NCBI RefSeq assembly: GCF_002834235.1
Contig: NZ_NNBY01000026.1
Coordinates: 1 to 64,000, forward strand
Source: Ruminococcus bromii
GTDB taxonomy: Bacteria; Bacillota; Clostridia; Oscillospirales; Acutalibacteraceae
Direction: 5' to 3'
Length of the DNA stretch: 64,000 nt
Below the pieces are notes generated by a model. The model did no database searches and was not told the DNA's origin. It was given only the letters and a program-made list of their open reading frames with translations. This document shows positions 57,115 through 64,000 of the stretch, piece after piece. The position numbers were made by a program, and so were the translations under genes. The stretch's first letter is position 1, and every line of letters begins with the position of its first letter.

Positions 57115-58114
57115 AATGAATGTAAATGTACCTCTTGAAGTTGTCAAGGCAAGTGAGATTGAGCCGAAAGAAGTGAAATGGCTGTGGTATCCGTATATTC
57201 CGTTCGGCAAGGTTACGCTGTTGCAGGGCGACCCCGGCGATGGAAAAAGCAAGTTAATGCTTTCCGTTGCCGCCCTGCTCTCAAAAGGAGAAGCCTTGCC
57301 CTTTACCAATGAAGAAGTTGAACCTATGACTATCATCTATCAGACAACGGAAGATGATGCAGATGATACGGTAGTACCCCGATTTAATTCTGCCGGTGGG
57401 AACGGAGAAAATCTTATCTTCATCAAGGAAGATGAAAAGTCTTTATCCTTTGGGGATAACCGTATTGCTGAAGCAATCGAAAATTATCACGCAAAACTTT
57501 TAATTCTTGACCCGATGAGTTCTTATATCGGAGAGAACTGTTCAATGAACAATGCCAACGAAACAAGGGCAGAGTTTAATCATCTGATAGCAGTCGCAAA
57601 GAATACTGGCTGTGCCATTGTGATTATCGCTCATATGAACAAGATGAGAGATACCAACCCACTTTATCGTACCAATGGTTCTATTGATATTGCGGGTGCT
57701 GCAAGAAGTATTCTTGCAATCACACGCACACCGAACAAGGAAGCACCTGCGGAAAGATATATGGTGCAGGTGAAATCAAACCTCGCCCCGACAGGTTCGG
57801 CAATTCTTTTTGAGGTAGCAGCAAAAGGAGTGGACTTTATCTCTGAAATGGAAATGACAGCAGAAGAAGCGTTCCAGTCCCTTGCTCCCAAAATGGGCAG
57901 ACCGAACGATAAGGAAATCAAGGCGAAAGAAATTCTTTTGGAAATGCTGAAAGACGGAGAAATGCTTTCTTCGGATTGCGAAGAAAGACTTGAAGCCGCA
58001 GGGTTCAAGAAATCGACCATTAAAAAGGCAAAGAAGAAAGCAGGAGTTATCTCCCGAAAACGAGGCTTTCTGTGGTACTGGTCTTTGCCGATGGGCGATA
58101 TACCGAGAGAATAA
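57095..58114 (+). CDS. tnpY: TnpY-like AAA_25 ATPase
   Basis: A 339-aa RecA/RepA-type ATPase: Walker A VTLLQGDPGDGKSKLMLSVA (near residues 39-58), QTTEDDADDTVVPRF, and Walker B AKLLILDPMSSYIG followed by VIIAHMNK. The C-terminus (EEAFQSLAPKMGRPNDKEIK, then FKKSTIKKAKKKAGV) looks like a winged helix. It occupies the tnpY position. It may support replication or maintenance of the circular intermediate. ATG 57095 follows AAAAAGGAG. Confidence 0.78.
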   Translation: MMKMENEMNVNVPLEVVKASEIEPKEVKWLWYPYIPFGKVTLLQGDPGDGKSKLMLSVAALLSKGEALPFTNEEVEPMTIIYQTTEDDADDTVVPRFNSAGGNGENLIFIKEDEKSLSFGDNRIAEAIENYHAKLLILDPMSSYIGENCSMNNANETRAEFNHLIAVAKNTGCAIVIIAHMNKMRDTNPLYRTNGSIDIAGAARSILAITRTPNKEAPAERYMVQVKSNLAPTGSAILFEVAAKGVDFISEMEMTAEEAFQSLAPKMGRPNDKEIKAKEILLEMLKDGEMLSSDCEERLEAAGFKKSTIKKAKKKAGVISRKRGFLWYWSLPMGDIPRE

Positions 58115-58235
58115 ATGCAGGCTGTCTGATGGGAGGACAGTCTGTTTTTATGATGGAGGTATCAAAAGGAGGTCAAGGGGGAACTCCCTTGCCCACGACA
58201 TCTTTGCAGACGAAGTCTGAAAGTGTCATAGTGGG

Positions 58236-58263
58236 TTACACACATTCAAAGAATGTTGTGTAA
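58236..58263. promoter_or_regulatory. putative oriT (RSA-like) hairpin upstream of tnpZ
   Basis: TTACACACATTC and GAATGTTGTGTAA form an inverted repeat with a 3-base loop, 33 bases before the tnpZ start. Mob/Pre relaxases nick beside such a hairpin just upstream of their own gene. Confidence 0.5.
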
Positions 58264-58295
58264 TGGCTTCGCCCTGCCGAGAAAGGAGAGGAAAA

Positions 58296-59561
58296 ATGGC
58301 GAAAAGCAGTAAAGCAGATATGAGTTGCGCAAGGGTAAAACAGTACACCGCTTCTGATGTGAGCAAGGCGGAAAGGCACAACGAACGCAAGAATGAAACC
58401 TATGAAAATATGAATGTGATTACGGAGCGAATACCCCTTAATGTGCATTTCAAAAAACCGACTGCCCCGACCTATATGGAGCAGTTAAAGCAGATGGAAA
58501 CAGACGGTCAGGTGTCGCTTCGTGGGTTGAGGAAAGACGCTACCCTTTTCAATGAGATTGTGATTGATGTGAATACGATGTACTTCGAGCGTAACGGCGG
58601 TTATGAATACGCAAAGCAGTTTTATGAAGAAGCCTATCATTTTATTGAAGAAAAATTCGGTGCGGACAATGTTATATCGGCGGTAATGCACGCTGATGAA
58701 ATCAATGTAGCCGCAAGCGAAGAACTGGGAAAAGAGGTTTACCACTATCATCTTCACGCTATGGTTCTGCCAGTGGTGGAGAAAGAAATCCTATGGAGTA
58801 AGCGTTGCAAAGACGAAAAACTGCGAGGAACAGTCAAGGAAGTGGTTAATCAGATTAGCCATTCAAAGAAATGGAAATCGGATATTCCGCTGACCGATGA
58901 AAAAGGAAATCCGCTTCTTAGGAAGAACGGCAAGCCGATGTTTCGAGCTTCGTACAGCATACTGCAAGATGAATTGTTTCACTATATGACGGAACAAGGG
59001 TTCAAGGGCTTTCAGCGTGGCGAATACGGAAGTACAGCGGAGCATTTAACTTCCCTGCAATATCAAATCCAACAGGACAAAGAACGATTGGAGAAGTTGC
59101 AGAAGCGTATTCAAAAAGAGCAAGTCAAGTATGAGCCTGCCCGTCATATTTCTAAAACCTTAAACGAAATTGACAGTATGGGGCAGAAAACAATCACAGG
59201 TAAAATGGCAATCTCCAAAGAGGATTATTCTCAACTGACTGCCCTTGCCAAAGAGGGTATTACCAGTCGTGCGGAAATCAAAAAATTTGAGCAGAGTGCA
59301 AATTTTTACCGACAGAAGTATATGGACAGTGCAAACGCATTGGAACGAATGAAAACCAAATACAACGAACTGAAAGAAAAGTGCAGACCTTTTCTTGAAG
59401 CGTTAGAGCATTTCCCCGAAGTTGCCAAACTTTTTACCGAAAAAGTAAGGCAACTTTTTTCTTTGCGAGAAGCACAGTTACAAGCCGAAAAAGAAGCAAG
59501 GGAAAAAGCAAGACAGGAGCGTATTAAGGCACGAAGAAACAAGCGTGGTATGGAAAGATAA
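58296..59561 (+). CDS. tnpZ: TnpZ-like Mob/Pre relaxase
   Basis: A 421-aa Mob_Pre-family relaxase for mobilization by a co-resident conjugative element. The N-terminus (SCARVKQYTASDVSKAERHN, then ERKNETYENMNV) fits the family. The metal site appears as VISAVMHADEINVAASEELG, then YHYHLHAMVLPVV, a variant of HxDE...PHxH. A long coiled coil follows from about residue 250. ATG 58296 follows AAAGGAGAGG. Here the host ICE itself could supply the transfer machinery. Confidence 0.85.
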   Translation: MAKSSKADMSCARVKQYTASDVSKAERHNERKNETYENMNVITERIPLNVHFKKPTAPTYMEQLKQMETDGQVSLRGLRKDATLFNEIVIDVNTMYFERNGGYEYAKQFYEEAYHFIEEKFGADNVISAVMHADEINVAASEELGKEVYHYHLHAMVLPVVEKEILWSKRCKDEKLRGTVKEVVNQISHSKKWKSDIPLTDEKGNPLLRKNGKPMFRASYSILQDELFHYMTEQGFKGFQRGEYGSTAEHLTSLQYQIQQDKERLEKLQKRIQKEQVKYEPARHISKTLNEIDSMGQKTITGKMAISKEDYSQLTALAKEGITSRAEIKKFEQSANFYRQKYMDSANALERMKTKYNELKEKCRPFLEALEHFPEVAKLFTEKVRQLFSLREAQLQAEKEAREKARQERIKARRNKRGMER

Positions 59562-59569
59562 CCATTTCC

Positions 59570-59599
59570 ATTATACTCACGACTTAATGACTTCTTGAT
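59570..59599. repeat. 29-bp inverted repeat, right arm
   Basis: ATTATACTCACGACTTAAT followed by GACTTCTTGAT: the reverse complement of 55553-55581 with two or three differences. It begins 8 bases after the tnpZ stop. Confidence 0.85.
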
Positions 59600-59684
59600 A
59601 TGTTCCGATGAAACAGGCTGTATTTGTGGGGTGTTCCAAACGGAATGCCCCACAATCAATTTATGAAAAGGAGAAAATGATTAT

Positions 59685-59873
59685 ATGAAAGAGAATACTT
59701 TATCTTATACAACACGAATAGGCAAAACAACTTTTATTGTCAATGTGAAGCAATCGGAAAGTGCGAAGAAGCCTTTGAATACGGTGTTTCAAGAGATATG
59801 CAGACACGAGATGTTGGGAGATTTTTCAGCGGATAAATATTTGAATTTAGAAAACTTACAAAAATCATCTTGA
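59685..59873 (+). CDS. tnpW: TnpW-family small protein
   Basis: A 62-aa protein (MKENTLSYTTRIGKTTFIVN, ending in LNLENLQKSS) matching the TnpW family of Tn4451-like elements. ATG 59685 follows AAAGGAG. It is the last gene before the right border at 59887-59891. Its function is unknown. Confidence 0.82.
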   Translation: MKENTLSYTTRIGKTTFIVNVKQSESAKKPLNTVFQEICRHEMLGDFSADKYLNLENLQKSS

Positions 59874-59886
59874 CAAACTCGTTCCC

Positions 59887-61641
59887 GAGGGAACCGGCTA
59901 CCGGGCAAGGACGCGCTTTGCAAAATTTTTCAACTTGCCCGAATTGATGAATCTGTTCAAAGAGGTCGCCGACATCAAAACGGCGGATCAGCTCCACTTA
60001 CCCACGCCGGAGGTTGCGTATCACACCATCGCCACCAAACCCACACAGATCCAGCAGGACATGGTGAAAGCCCTCTCGGAACGAGCGTCCAAGGTACACA
60101 GCGGTGCGGTCAGCCCGGATGTGGACAATATGCTCAAAATCACCTCGGACGGACGCAAGCTGGGGCTTGACCAGCGCATCATCAATCCCATGCTCCCCGA
60201 CGAAGAAACCACCAAGGTCAATCAGTGCGTGGCGAACATTCTCCAATACTGGCGTGACGGCGAGGAGGAAAAACTGACACAGCTTGTGTTTTGCGACATT
60301 TCTACGCCAAAGACCACGCCCTCGCAGCGGGCGGCAAAGGCTTCCCCCGGTACGCTGGACAGCCCGGAAATCCATGCGCTGGAGAGCGCGATTTCATTGG
60401 AGGAAAGCACGGAAACGCCGTTCACGGTCTATGAGGATGTGCGCCAAAAGCTCATTGACGCCGGTATGCCCCCGGAACAGATCGCGTTCATCCACGATGC
60501 CAATACGGAGGTCAAAAAGCGGGAACTGTTCGCAAAGGTACGCAGTGGTCAAGTGCGCGTCCTGATGGGCAGCACGGCCAAAATGGGCGCGGGCACCAAC
60601 GTGCAGGATCGTTTGGTCGCACTTCACGATTTGGATTGCCCGTGGCGTCCCCGTGATCTCACGCAGAGAAAAGGCCGTATCGAGCGTCAGGGCAATCAGA
60701 ACAAGCTCGTTCATGTCTGCCGCTATGTGACCGAAGGGACGTTTGACGCCTACCTCTGGCAAACGGTGGAAAATAAACAGAAATTCATCTCTCAGATCAT
60801 GACCTCAAAATCTCCGGTTCGCTCCTGCGAGGATGTGGACGCTACAGCGCTGTCCTTTGCGGAGATCAAGGCGCTGTGTGCCGGTGATCCCCGCATCAAA
60901 GAGCGCATGGATTTGGACATTGAGGTGTCTAAGCTCAAAATTATGAAGGCAGACCACAACAGCAAGCAATTCCGATTGGAGGACAGTCTGCTGAAATACT
61001 TCCCGGAAAAGATAGAAGAACACAAGGGCTTTGTTCGTGGGCTGGAGGCGGATATGCAGACCCTCGCGGCGCATCCGCTCCCGGCAGAGGGCTTTGTCGG
61101 CATGGAGATTCGCGGCGACCGGCTCACCGATAAGGAAAACGCCGGTGCCGCGCTGCTGGACACCTGCAAGGAGGTCAAGGGCAAAGACCCGGTACAGATC
61201 GGCAGCTATCGCGGCTTTACCATGTCCGTTGCTTTTGATTCCATGTGGAAAACGTACACGCTGACGCTGAAAGGCCAGATGACCCATCGTGTTGAACTCG
61301 GTTCGGATGCCAGAGGCAACCTTGTCCGCATCAAGAACGCGTTGGATAAAATGCCGGAGCGTCTGCGCAGCGTTCAGGAGCAGCTTGAAAACCTCTATAA
61401 CCAGCAGGCGGCGGCAAAGGCCGAGGTCGGTAAGCCGTTCCCGCAGGAGCAGGAGCTGGCCGCAAAAACTGCGCGGCTCATTGAGTTGGATATGGAGCTG
61501 AATCTGGACGGCAAGGGACAGCCGCAGCCTGAGCAGGCGATTGCAAAATCGGCTCGGCCTTCCGTTCTGGACAGGCTGAAAGCGTCGCCTGTTCATGGCG
61601 CACCGGAAAAGCCCCACAAAAAAGAAATGGAGGCACGATAA
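59887..61641 (+). pseudogene. giant SNF2-helicase protein, 3' part
   Basis: The remaining 584 residues of the SNF2 protein after the transposon: EGTGYRARTRFAKFFNLPEL, then a helicase C-terminal domain with MGSTAKMGAGTNVQDRLVAL and DLTQRKGRIERQGNQN (motifs V and VI with the arginine finger), followed by a helical tail. On its own it lacks the ATP-binding lobe. A TTG at 59935 could start an orphan product, but no ribosome site supports it. The stop overlaps the next start by one base. Confidence 0.88.
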
Positions 61642-62138
61642 TGAAAAATCTCCCCGTTTACAAGCACCCGGCATCCTATGCCAGAGAGCATGACGAGCTT
61701 GCTGCCTACCGCGCCTCCAATCAGGCGAACGCAGCCTGCAAGGAAGCTATCGAAGCCGCCATCCGCGACCACTACCGGGATAACCGGCTGGATACAGCAG
61801 CGGTCGATCAGGTAGTGCAGCAGTTCGGCTATGACCGCACGTTCCATGTCCTTGCCATTACCGTCTGTCAAGCGGATTGGGACAGACGGTATTCACCCGA
61901 CAACCGGGCATGGGCAAACGCCATGTCCATCCCCGCCAATCCCGACACATGGGGTACTGACCGCAACTGCTATCTGGCCGTCAACAGCCATCCCGGTCTG
62001 GTGGATCTGTTTCTCAGCCAGACCCGCAAAGCCTACGCACAGGAGCGGCAGAAAACCTCTGTCCGGGATAAGCTGAAAAAGCCGCCTGAAACAACTTCGC
62101 CGAAAATTTCGGCGAAGTCCAAAGCCCCGGAGCGCTGA
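61641..62138 (+). CDS. DUF3849-family ICE protein
   Basis: A 165-aa protein: MKNLPVYKHPASYAREHDEL, then VVQQFGYDRTFHVLAITVCQ and a motif around PDTWGTDRNCYLAVNSHPGL. It is a constant companion of the SNF2 gene in clostridial conjugative elements. Its unstructured C-terminus (PPETTSPKISAKSKAPER) is encoded by the second copy of the 25-base palindrome. Function unknown. Confidence 0.8.
   Translation: MKNLPVYKHPASYAREHDELAAYRASNQANAACKEAIEAAIRDHYRDNRLDTAAVDQVVQQFGYDRTFHVLAITVCQADWDRRYSPDNRAWANAMSIPANPDTWGTDRNCYLAVNSHPGLVDLFLSQTRKAYAQERQKTSVRDKLKKPPETTSPKISAKSKAPER
62094..62118. repeat. 25-bp palindrome, copy 2 (inside the DUF3849 gene)
   Basis: Identical to 26249-26273 (arms ACTTCGCCGAAA and TTTCGGCGAAGT around A). 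It is in the same frame, encoding T-S-P-K-I-S-A-K. Confidence 0.9.
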
Positions 62139-62141
62139 GCG

Positions 62142-62480
62142 ATGGCAAAGCGCAAACGGGATATTCAGCTCAAATTCCGCGTCACGCCGCAGGAGCGGGA
62201 AATGATTGAAACGAAGATGGCGCAGTTCGGCACCACCAACATGGCGGCGTATCTCCGCAAGATGGCGATTGACGGATATGTGGTGAAGCTCGACCTTCCG
62301 GAGCTGCGGGAGCTGGTGTCCCTGCTTCGGTATTCCAGCAACAACCTCAACCAGCTTACCCGCCGCGCTCACGAAACAGGCCGCATCTATGAGGCCGATT
62401 TGGAGGACATTCAGCAAAGTCAGGAACGGATATGGACGGCGGCAGAGAAAATCGTTTCCTCGCTGGCGGCGCTGAAATAA
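62142..62480 (+). CDS. MobC-type relaxosome protein
   Basis: A 112-aa protein with a ribbon-helix-helix N-terminus (IQLKFRVTPQEREMIETKMA, then TNMAAYLRKMAIDGYVV) and the MobC signature LLRYSSNNLNQLTRRAHETG. It binds oriT and assists the relaxase encoded at 63150. It follows DUF3849 by 3 bases. Confidence 0.88.
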   Translation: MAKRKRDIQLKFRVTPQEREMIETKMAQFGTTNMAAYLRKMAIDGYVVKLDLPELRELVSLLRYSSNNLNQLTRRAHETGRIYEADLEDIQQSQERIWTAAEKIVSSLAALK

Positions 62481-62483
62481 GTC

Positions 62484-62512
62484 GCAGGGGCGGCGGTCAC
62501 TCCGCCGCCCCT
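62484..62512 (+). terminator. strong GC hairpin after mobC
   Basis: CAGGGGCGGCGG pairs with CCGCCGCCCCTG around a 5-base loop. There is no T-run after it (TTCACAC), so it may be a pause, an RNA-stability element or a protein site instead of a true terminator. Confidence 0.45.
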
Positions 62513-62540
62513 GTTCACACAAAGCAAAAGCCTCGCATTG

Positions 62541-62569
62541 TTGCAAAGCGCGCGCTGTCATGGTATTCT
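62541..62569 (+). promoter_or_regulatory. promoter of the CD1845-type gene
   Basis: TTGCAA (62541-62546), a 17-base GC-rich spacer and TATTCT (62564-62569), 43 bases before the gene. Confidence 0.55.
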
Positions 62570-62611
62570 GATATTAGAAAAGCATAACGTCTTTGAAAAG
62601 GAGGCCGTCAA

Positions 62612-62899
62612 ATGTCTATTCTGAAAATTATCCTTGTGCCGCTATCGCTTATCCTGTCCCTGTTCGTCTGGCTGTGCGCGGGGCTGCTGTCTTGCTCCGG
62701 CTTCGTGTTCAAGCTGGCAAGCGGCCTGCTCTCCCTGTTGGCCATCGCCGTGATGATTACCTACTCTGTAAAAAACGGCATTATCCTCCTTGTGCTGGCG
62801 TTTCTAATCAGCCCGATGGGACTTCCGCTGCTGGCGGTGCAGGGACTTGGCAAGCTGCAAGACGTGAACGCTGCCATGAAAAACTTCATCCATAGTTAA
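62612..62899 (+). CDS. CD1845-family small membrane protein
   Basis: A 95-aa protein with three hydrophobic segments (IILVPLSLILSLFVWLCAGL, KLASGLLSLLAIAVMITYSV and GIILLVLAFLISPMGLPLLA). It matches the CD1845 family found beside relaxase genes in clostridial elements. ATG 62612 follows AAAGGAGG. Its role may be at the membrane during transfer or in entry exclusion, but that is not established. Confidence 0.75.
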   Translation: MSILKIILVPLSLILSLFVWLCAGLLSCSGFVFKLASGLLSLLAIAVMITYSVKNGIILLVLAFLISPMGLPLLAVQGLGKLQDVNAAMKNFIHS

Positions 62900-62901
62900 A
62901 G

Positions 62902-62934
62902 CGCAAGCCGGGGCGAACGCCTCGGCTTGCTTTT
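62902..62934 (+). terminator. terminator after the CD1845 gene
   Basis: GCAAGCCGGGGC pairs with GCCTCGGCTTGC around GAAC, followed by TTTTT. Confidence 0.85.
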
Positions 62935-62968
62935 TCATAAATTCTGTTTTTGATTTTACTCAAAGAGA

Positions 62969-62997
62969 TTGTAAAAACTACCCCTCCGTGCTATAAA
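62969..62997 (+). promoter_or_regulatory. promoter upstream of the relaxase gene
   Basis: TTGTAA (62969-62974), a 17-base spacer and TATAAA (62992-62997). The leader of about 150 bases contains ACTACCCC (62978-62985), complementary to GGGGTAGT (63089-63096), and could include the element's oriT. Confidence 0.55.
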
Positions 62998-63002
62998 ATC
63001 CT

Positions 63003-63099
63003 ATTTATCAAGCGAGAGCCAAGGCTTCATCTGGCACGAGGAATGGAAGCTGTATGCGCCGAATAATCTGATGCACATGATAGATAAAGGGGTAGTGTA
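63003..63099 (+). pseudogene. short coding remnant upstream of the relaxase
   Basis: An open stretch ending at the TAA at 63097-63099 reads SSESQGFIWHEEWKLYAPNN, then LMHMIDKGVV. It looks like real protein sequence but has no start codon or ribosome site. It may be the end of a lost small gene. I do not recognise the family. Confidence 0.35.
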
Positions 63100-63130
63100 A
63101 AGCGGTCTGCTACGGCAGGCCGTTTGACTT
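63100..63130 (+). terminator. hairpin directly before the relaxase ribosome site
   Basis: AGCGGTCTGC pairs imperfectly with GGCAGGCCGTTT around TAC, followed by TTTGACTTTT. It may attenuate transcription from the upstream promoter or be part of oriT. Confidence 0.45.
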
Positions 63131-63149
63131 TTCAAGGAGGTGTCCCAAC

Positions 63150-64000
63150 ATGGCAACCACGCGCCTGATGCCTCTGCACACCGGCAAAGGCCGCACGGTG
63201 GGACAGGCCATCAGCGCTATCATCGACTACACCGAAAATCCGCAAAAGACGGACGGCGGCAGGCTGATTACGAGCTGGCAATGCGACAGCAGGATCGCCG
63301 ACGCCGAGTTTCTTTTCACCAAGAATCAGTACATTCAAAAGACCGGCAGGGTGCGCGGCGAGGATGATGTGATCGCCTACCATTTGCGGCAGTCCTTTGT
63401 CCCCGGAGAGATCACACCGGAAGAAGCAAACCGCTTGGGCTGCGAGCTGGCCAAGCGGTTCACCAAGGGCAATCACGCCTATATCGTCTGCACCCATATC
63501 GACAAAGCCCATATTCACAATCATGTGATCTGGAACTCCACCGCACTCAGCCAGACCCGGAAATTCAGAAACTTTTGGGGCAGCAGCCGCGCCGTGCGGC
63601 GGCTCAACGATACCATCTGCATCGAGAACGGCTACTCCATCGTGGAGAATCCGAAGCGCCACGGCAAGAGCTACAACAAGTGGCTGGGCGACAAAAAGAA
63701 GCCCTCCCACCGGGAGCGGATATGCGCGGCCATTGACGATGCGCTGGCGCAAAAGCCCGACAGCTTTGAAGCGCTGCTGGAGCTGCTGCGGCAGGCCGGG
63801 TATGAGGTCAAGGGCAAGAAAGTCCCGTCCCTGTTAGGCGGCGAACAGAAAAAGTCCATTCGCATGGATACCCTCGGTGACGGCTATACTCCCGCAGATC
63901 TCCGCGCGGTGATCGCAGGTGAAAAGGCGCATACGCCACGAAAGAACGCCGCCGCGCCGGTCAAACCGGAAAAGCGCAGCGGGAATCTGCTGGTGGACAT
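63150..64000 (+). CDS. ICE relaxase (MOBP type), 3' end beyond the window
   Basis: At least 283 residues of a relaxase/mobilization nuclease. The N-terminus (MATTRLMPLHTGKGRTVGQA, then ISAIIDYTENPQKT) and the three-His metal motif HIDKAHIHNHVIWNS (near residues 122-136) match the MobA/VirD2-like family of Tn1549-type elements. RKFRNFWGSSRAVRRLND and LGDKKKPSHRERICAAIDDA follow. It would nick oriT and pilot the strand into the recipient. ATG 63150 follows CAAGGAGGTG. No stop occurs before the window ends. Confidence 0.92.
   Translation, partial: MATTRLMPLHTGKGRTVGQAISAIIDYTENPQKTDGGRLITSWQCDSRIADAEFLFTKNQYIQKTGRVRGEDDVIAYHLRQSFVPGEITPEEANRLGCELAKRFTKGNHAYIVCTHIDKAHIHNHVIWNSTALSQTRKFRNFWGSSRAVRRLNDTICIENGYSIVENPKRHGKSYNKWLGDKKKPSHRERICAAIDDALAQKPDSFEALLELLRQAGYEVKGKKVPSLLGGEQKKSIRMDTLGDGYTPADLRAVIAGEKAHTPRKNAAAPVKPEKRSGNLLVD

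Overview
The window looks like chromosome from a low-GC gut Clostridia (Ruminococcus/Oscillospiraceae-like) host: the first 25.5 kb is AT-rich, with Firmicutes-style AGGAGG ribosome sites, a gram-positive galactose operon and an Agr-like regulator pair. This assignment is inferred from composition and gene families only. No rRNA, tRNA or CRISPR array was seen.

Layout. 1-1.2 kb: leftward remnants of an Rhs polymorphic-toxin locus (duplicated Rhs core ends, a variable tip, small possible immunity or tip ORFs). 1.4-5.1 kb: an acyltransferase behind a promoter that sits inside a perfect inverted repeat (possible phase switch), then an Agr-like LytTR regulator/GHKL kinase pair. 5.5-13.2 kb: a leftward galactose operon (GPH transporter, galK, galE, galT, galM) with a divergent LacI-family regulator; the operator-like palindrome lies in the spacer of a consensus promoter. 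13.3-17.2 kb: ISL3 transposase remnant, TSUP and HPP membrane proteins, a NUDIX gene, a NUDIX fragment and a frameshifted P-loop kinase. 17.3-22.0 kb: a defence island with an AAA_13/RloC-like ATPase (candidate anticodon nuclease) beside a type II restriction-modification module with two small HTH regulators. 22.0-25.5 kb: a mobilizable element (TnpV, Mob relaxase, RecA-like ATPase, MobC-like protein) whose tyrosine integrase is truncated.

25.5 kb to the right edge: a GC-rich Tn1549/CTn-type integrative conjugative element (ICE). It carries ParB-like, PAPS-reductase-like and replication-initiator-like genes, a type IV transfer apparatus (PcfB, VirD4, Maff2, VirB6-like, PrgI, VirB4, NlpC/P60), TopB, a YodL/ArdC-like protein, TTRAP, a giant SNF2-helicase gene, DUF3849, MobC, CD1845 and a relaxase that runs off the window. 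A complete TnpV-type gene is nested in another frame inside the SNF2 gene.

52.87-59.89 kb: a lower-GC, 7-kb Tn4451-like mobilizable transposon (tnpX, tnpV, cargo, tnpY, tnpZ, tnpW) splits the SNF2 gene. Its cargo position, where Tn4451 carries catP, holds a membrane-anchored S11-type D,D-carboxypeptidase with its own strong promoter. The SNF2 frame would be restored by precise excision across the shared GAGGG. The right half of the window is therefore a transposon within an ICE, and the ICE abuts or interrupts an older mobilizable element.
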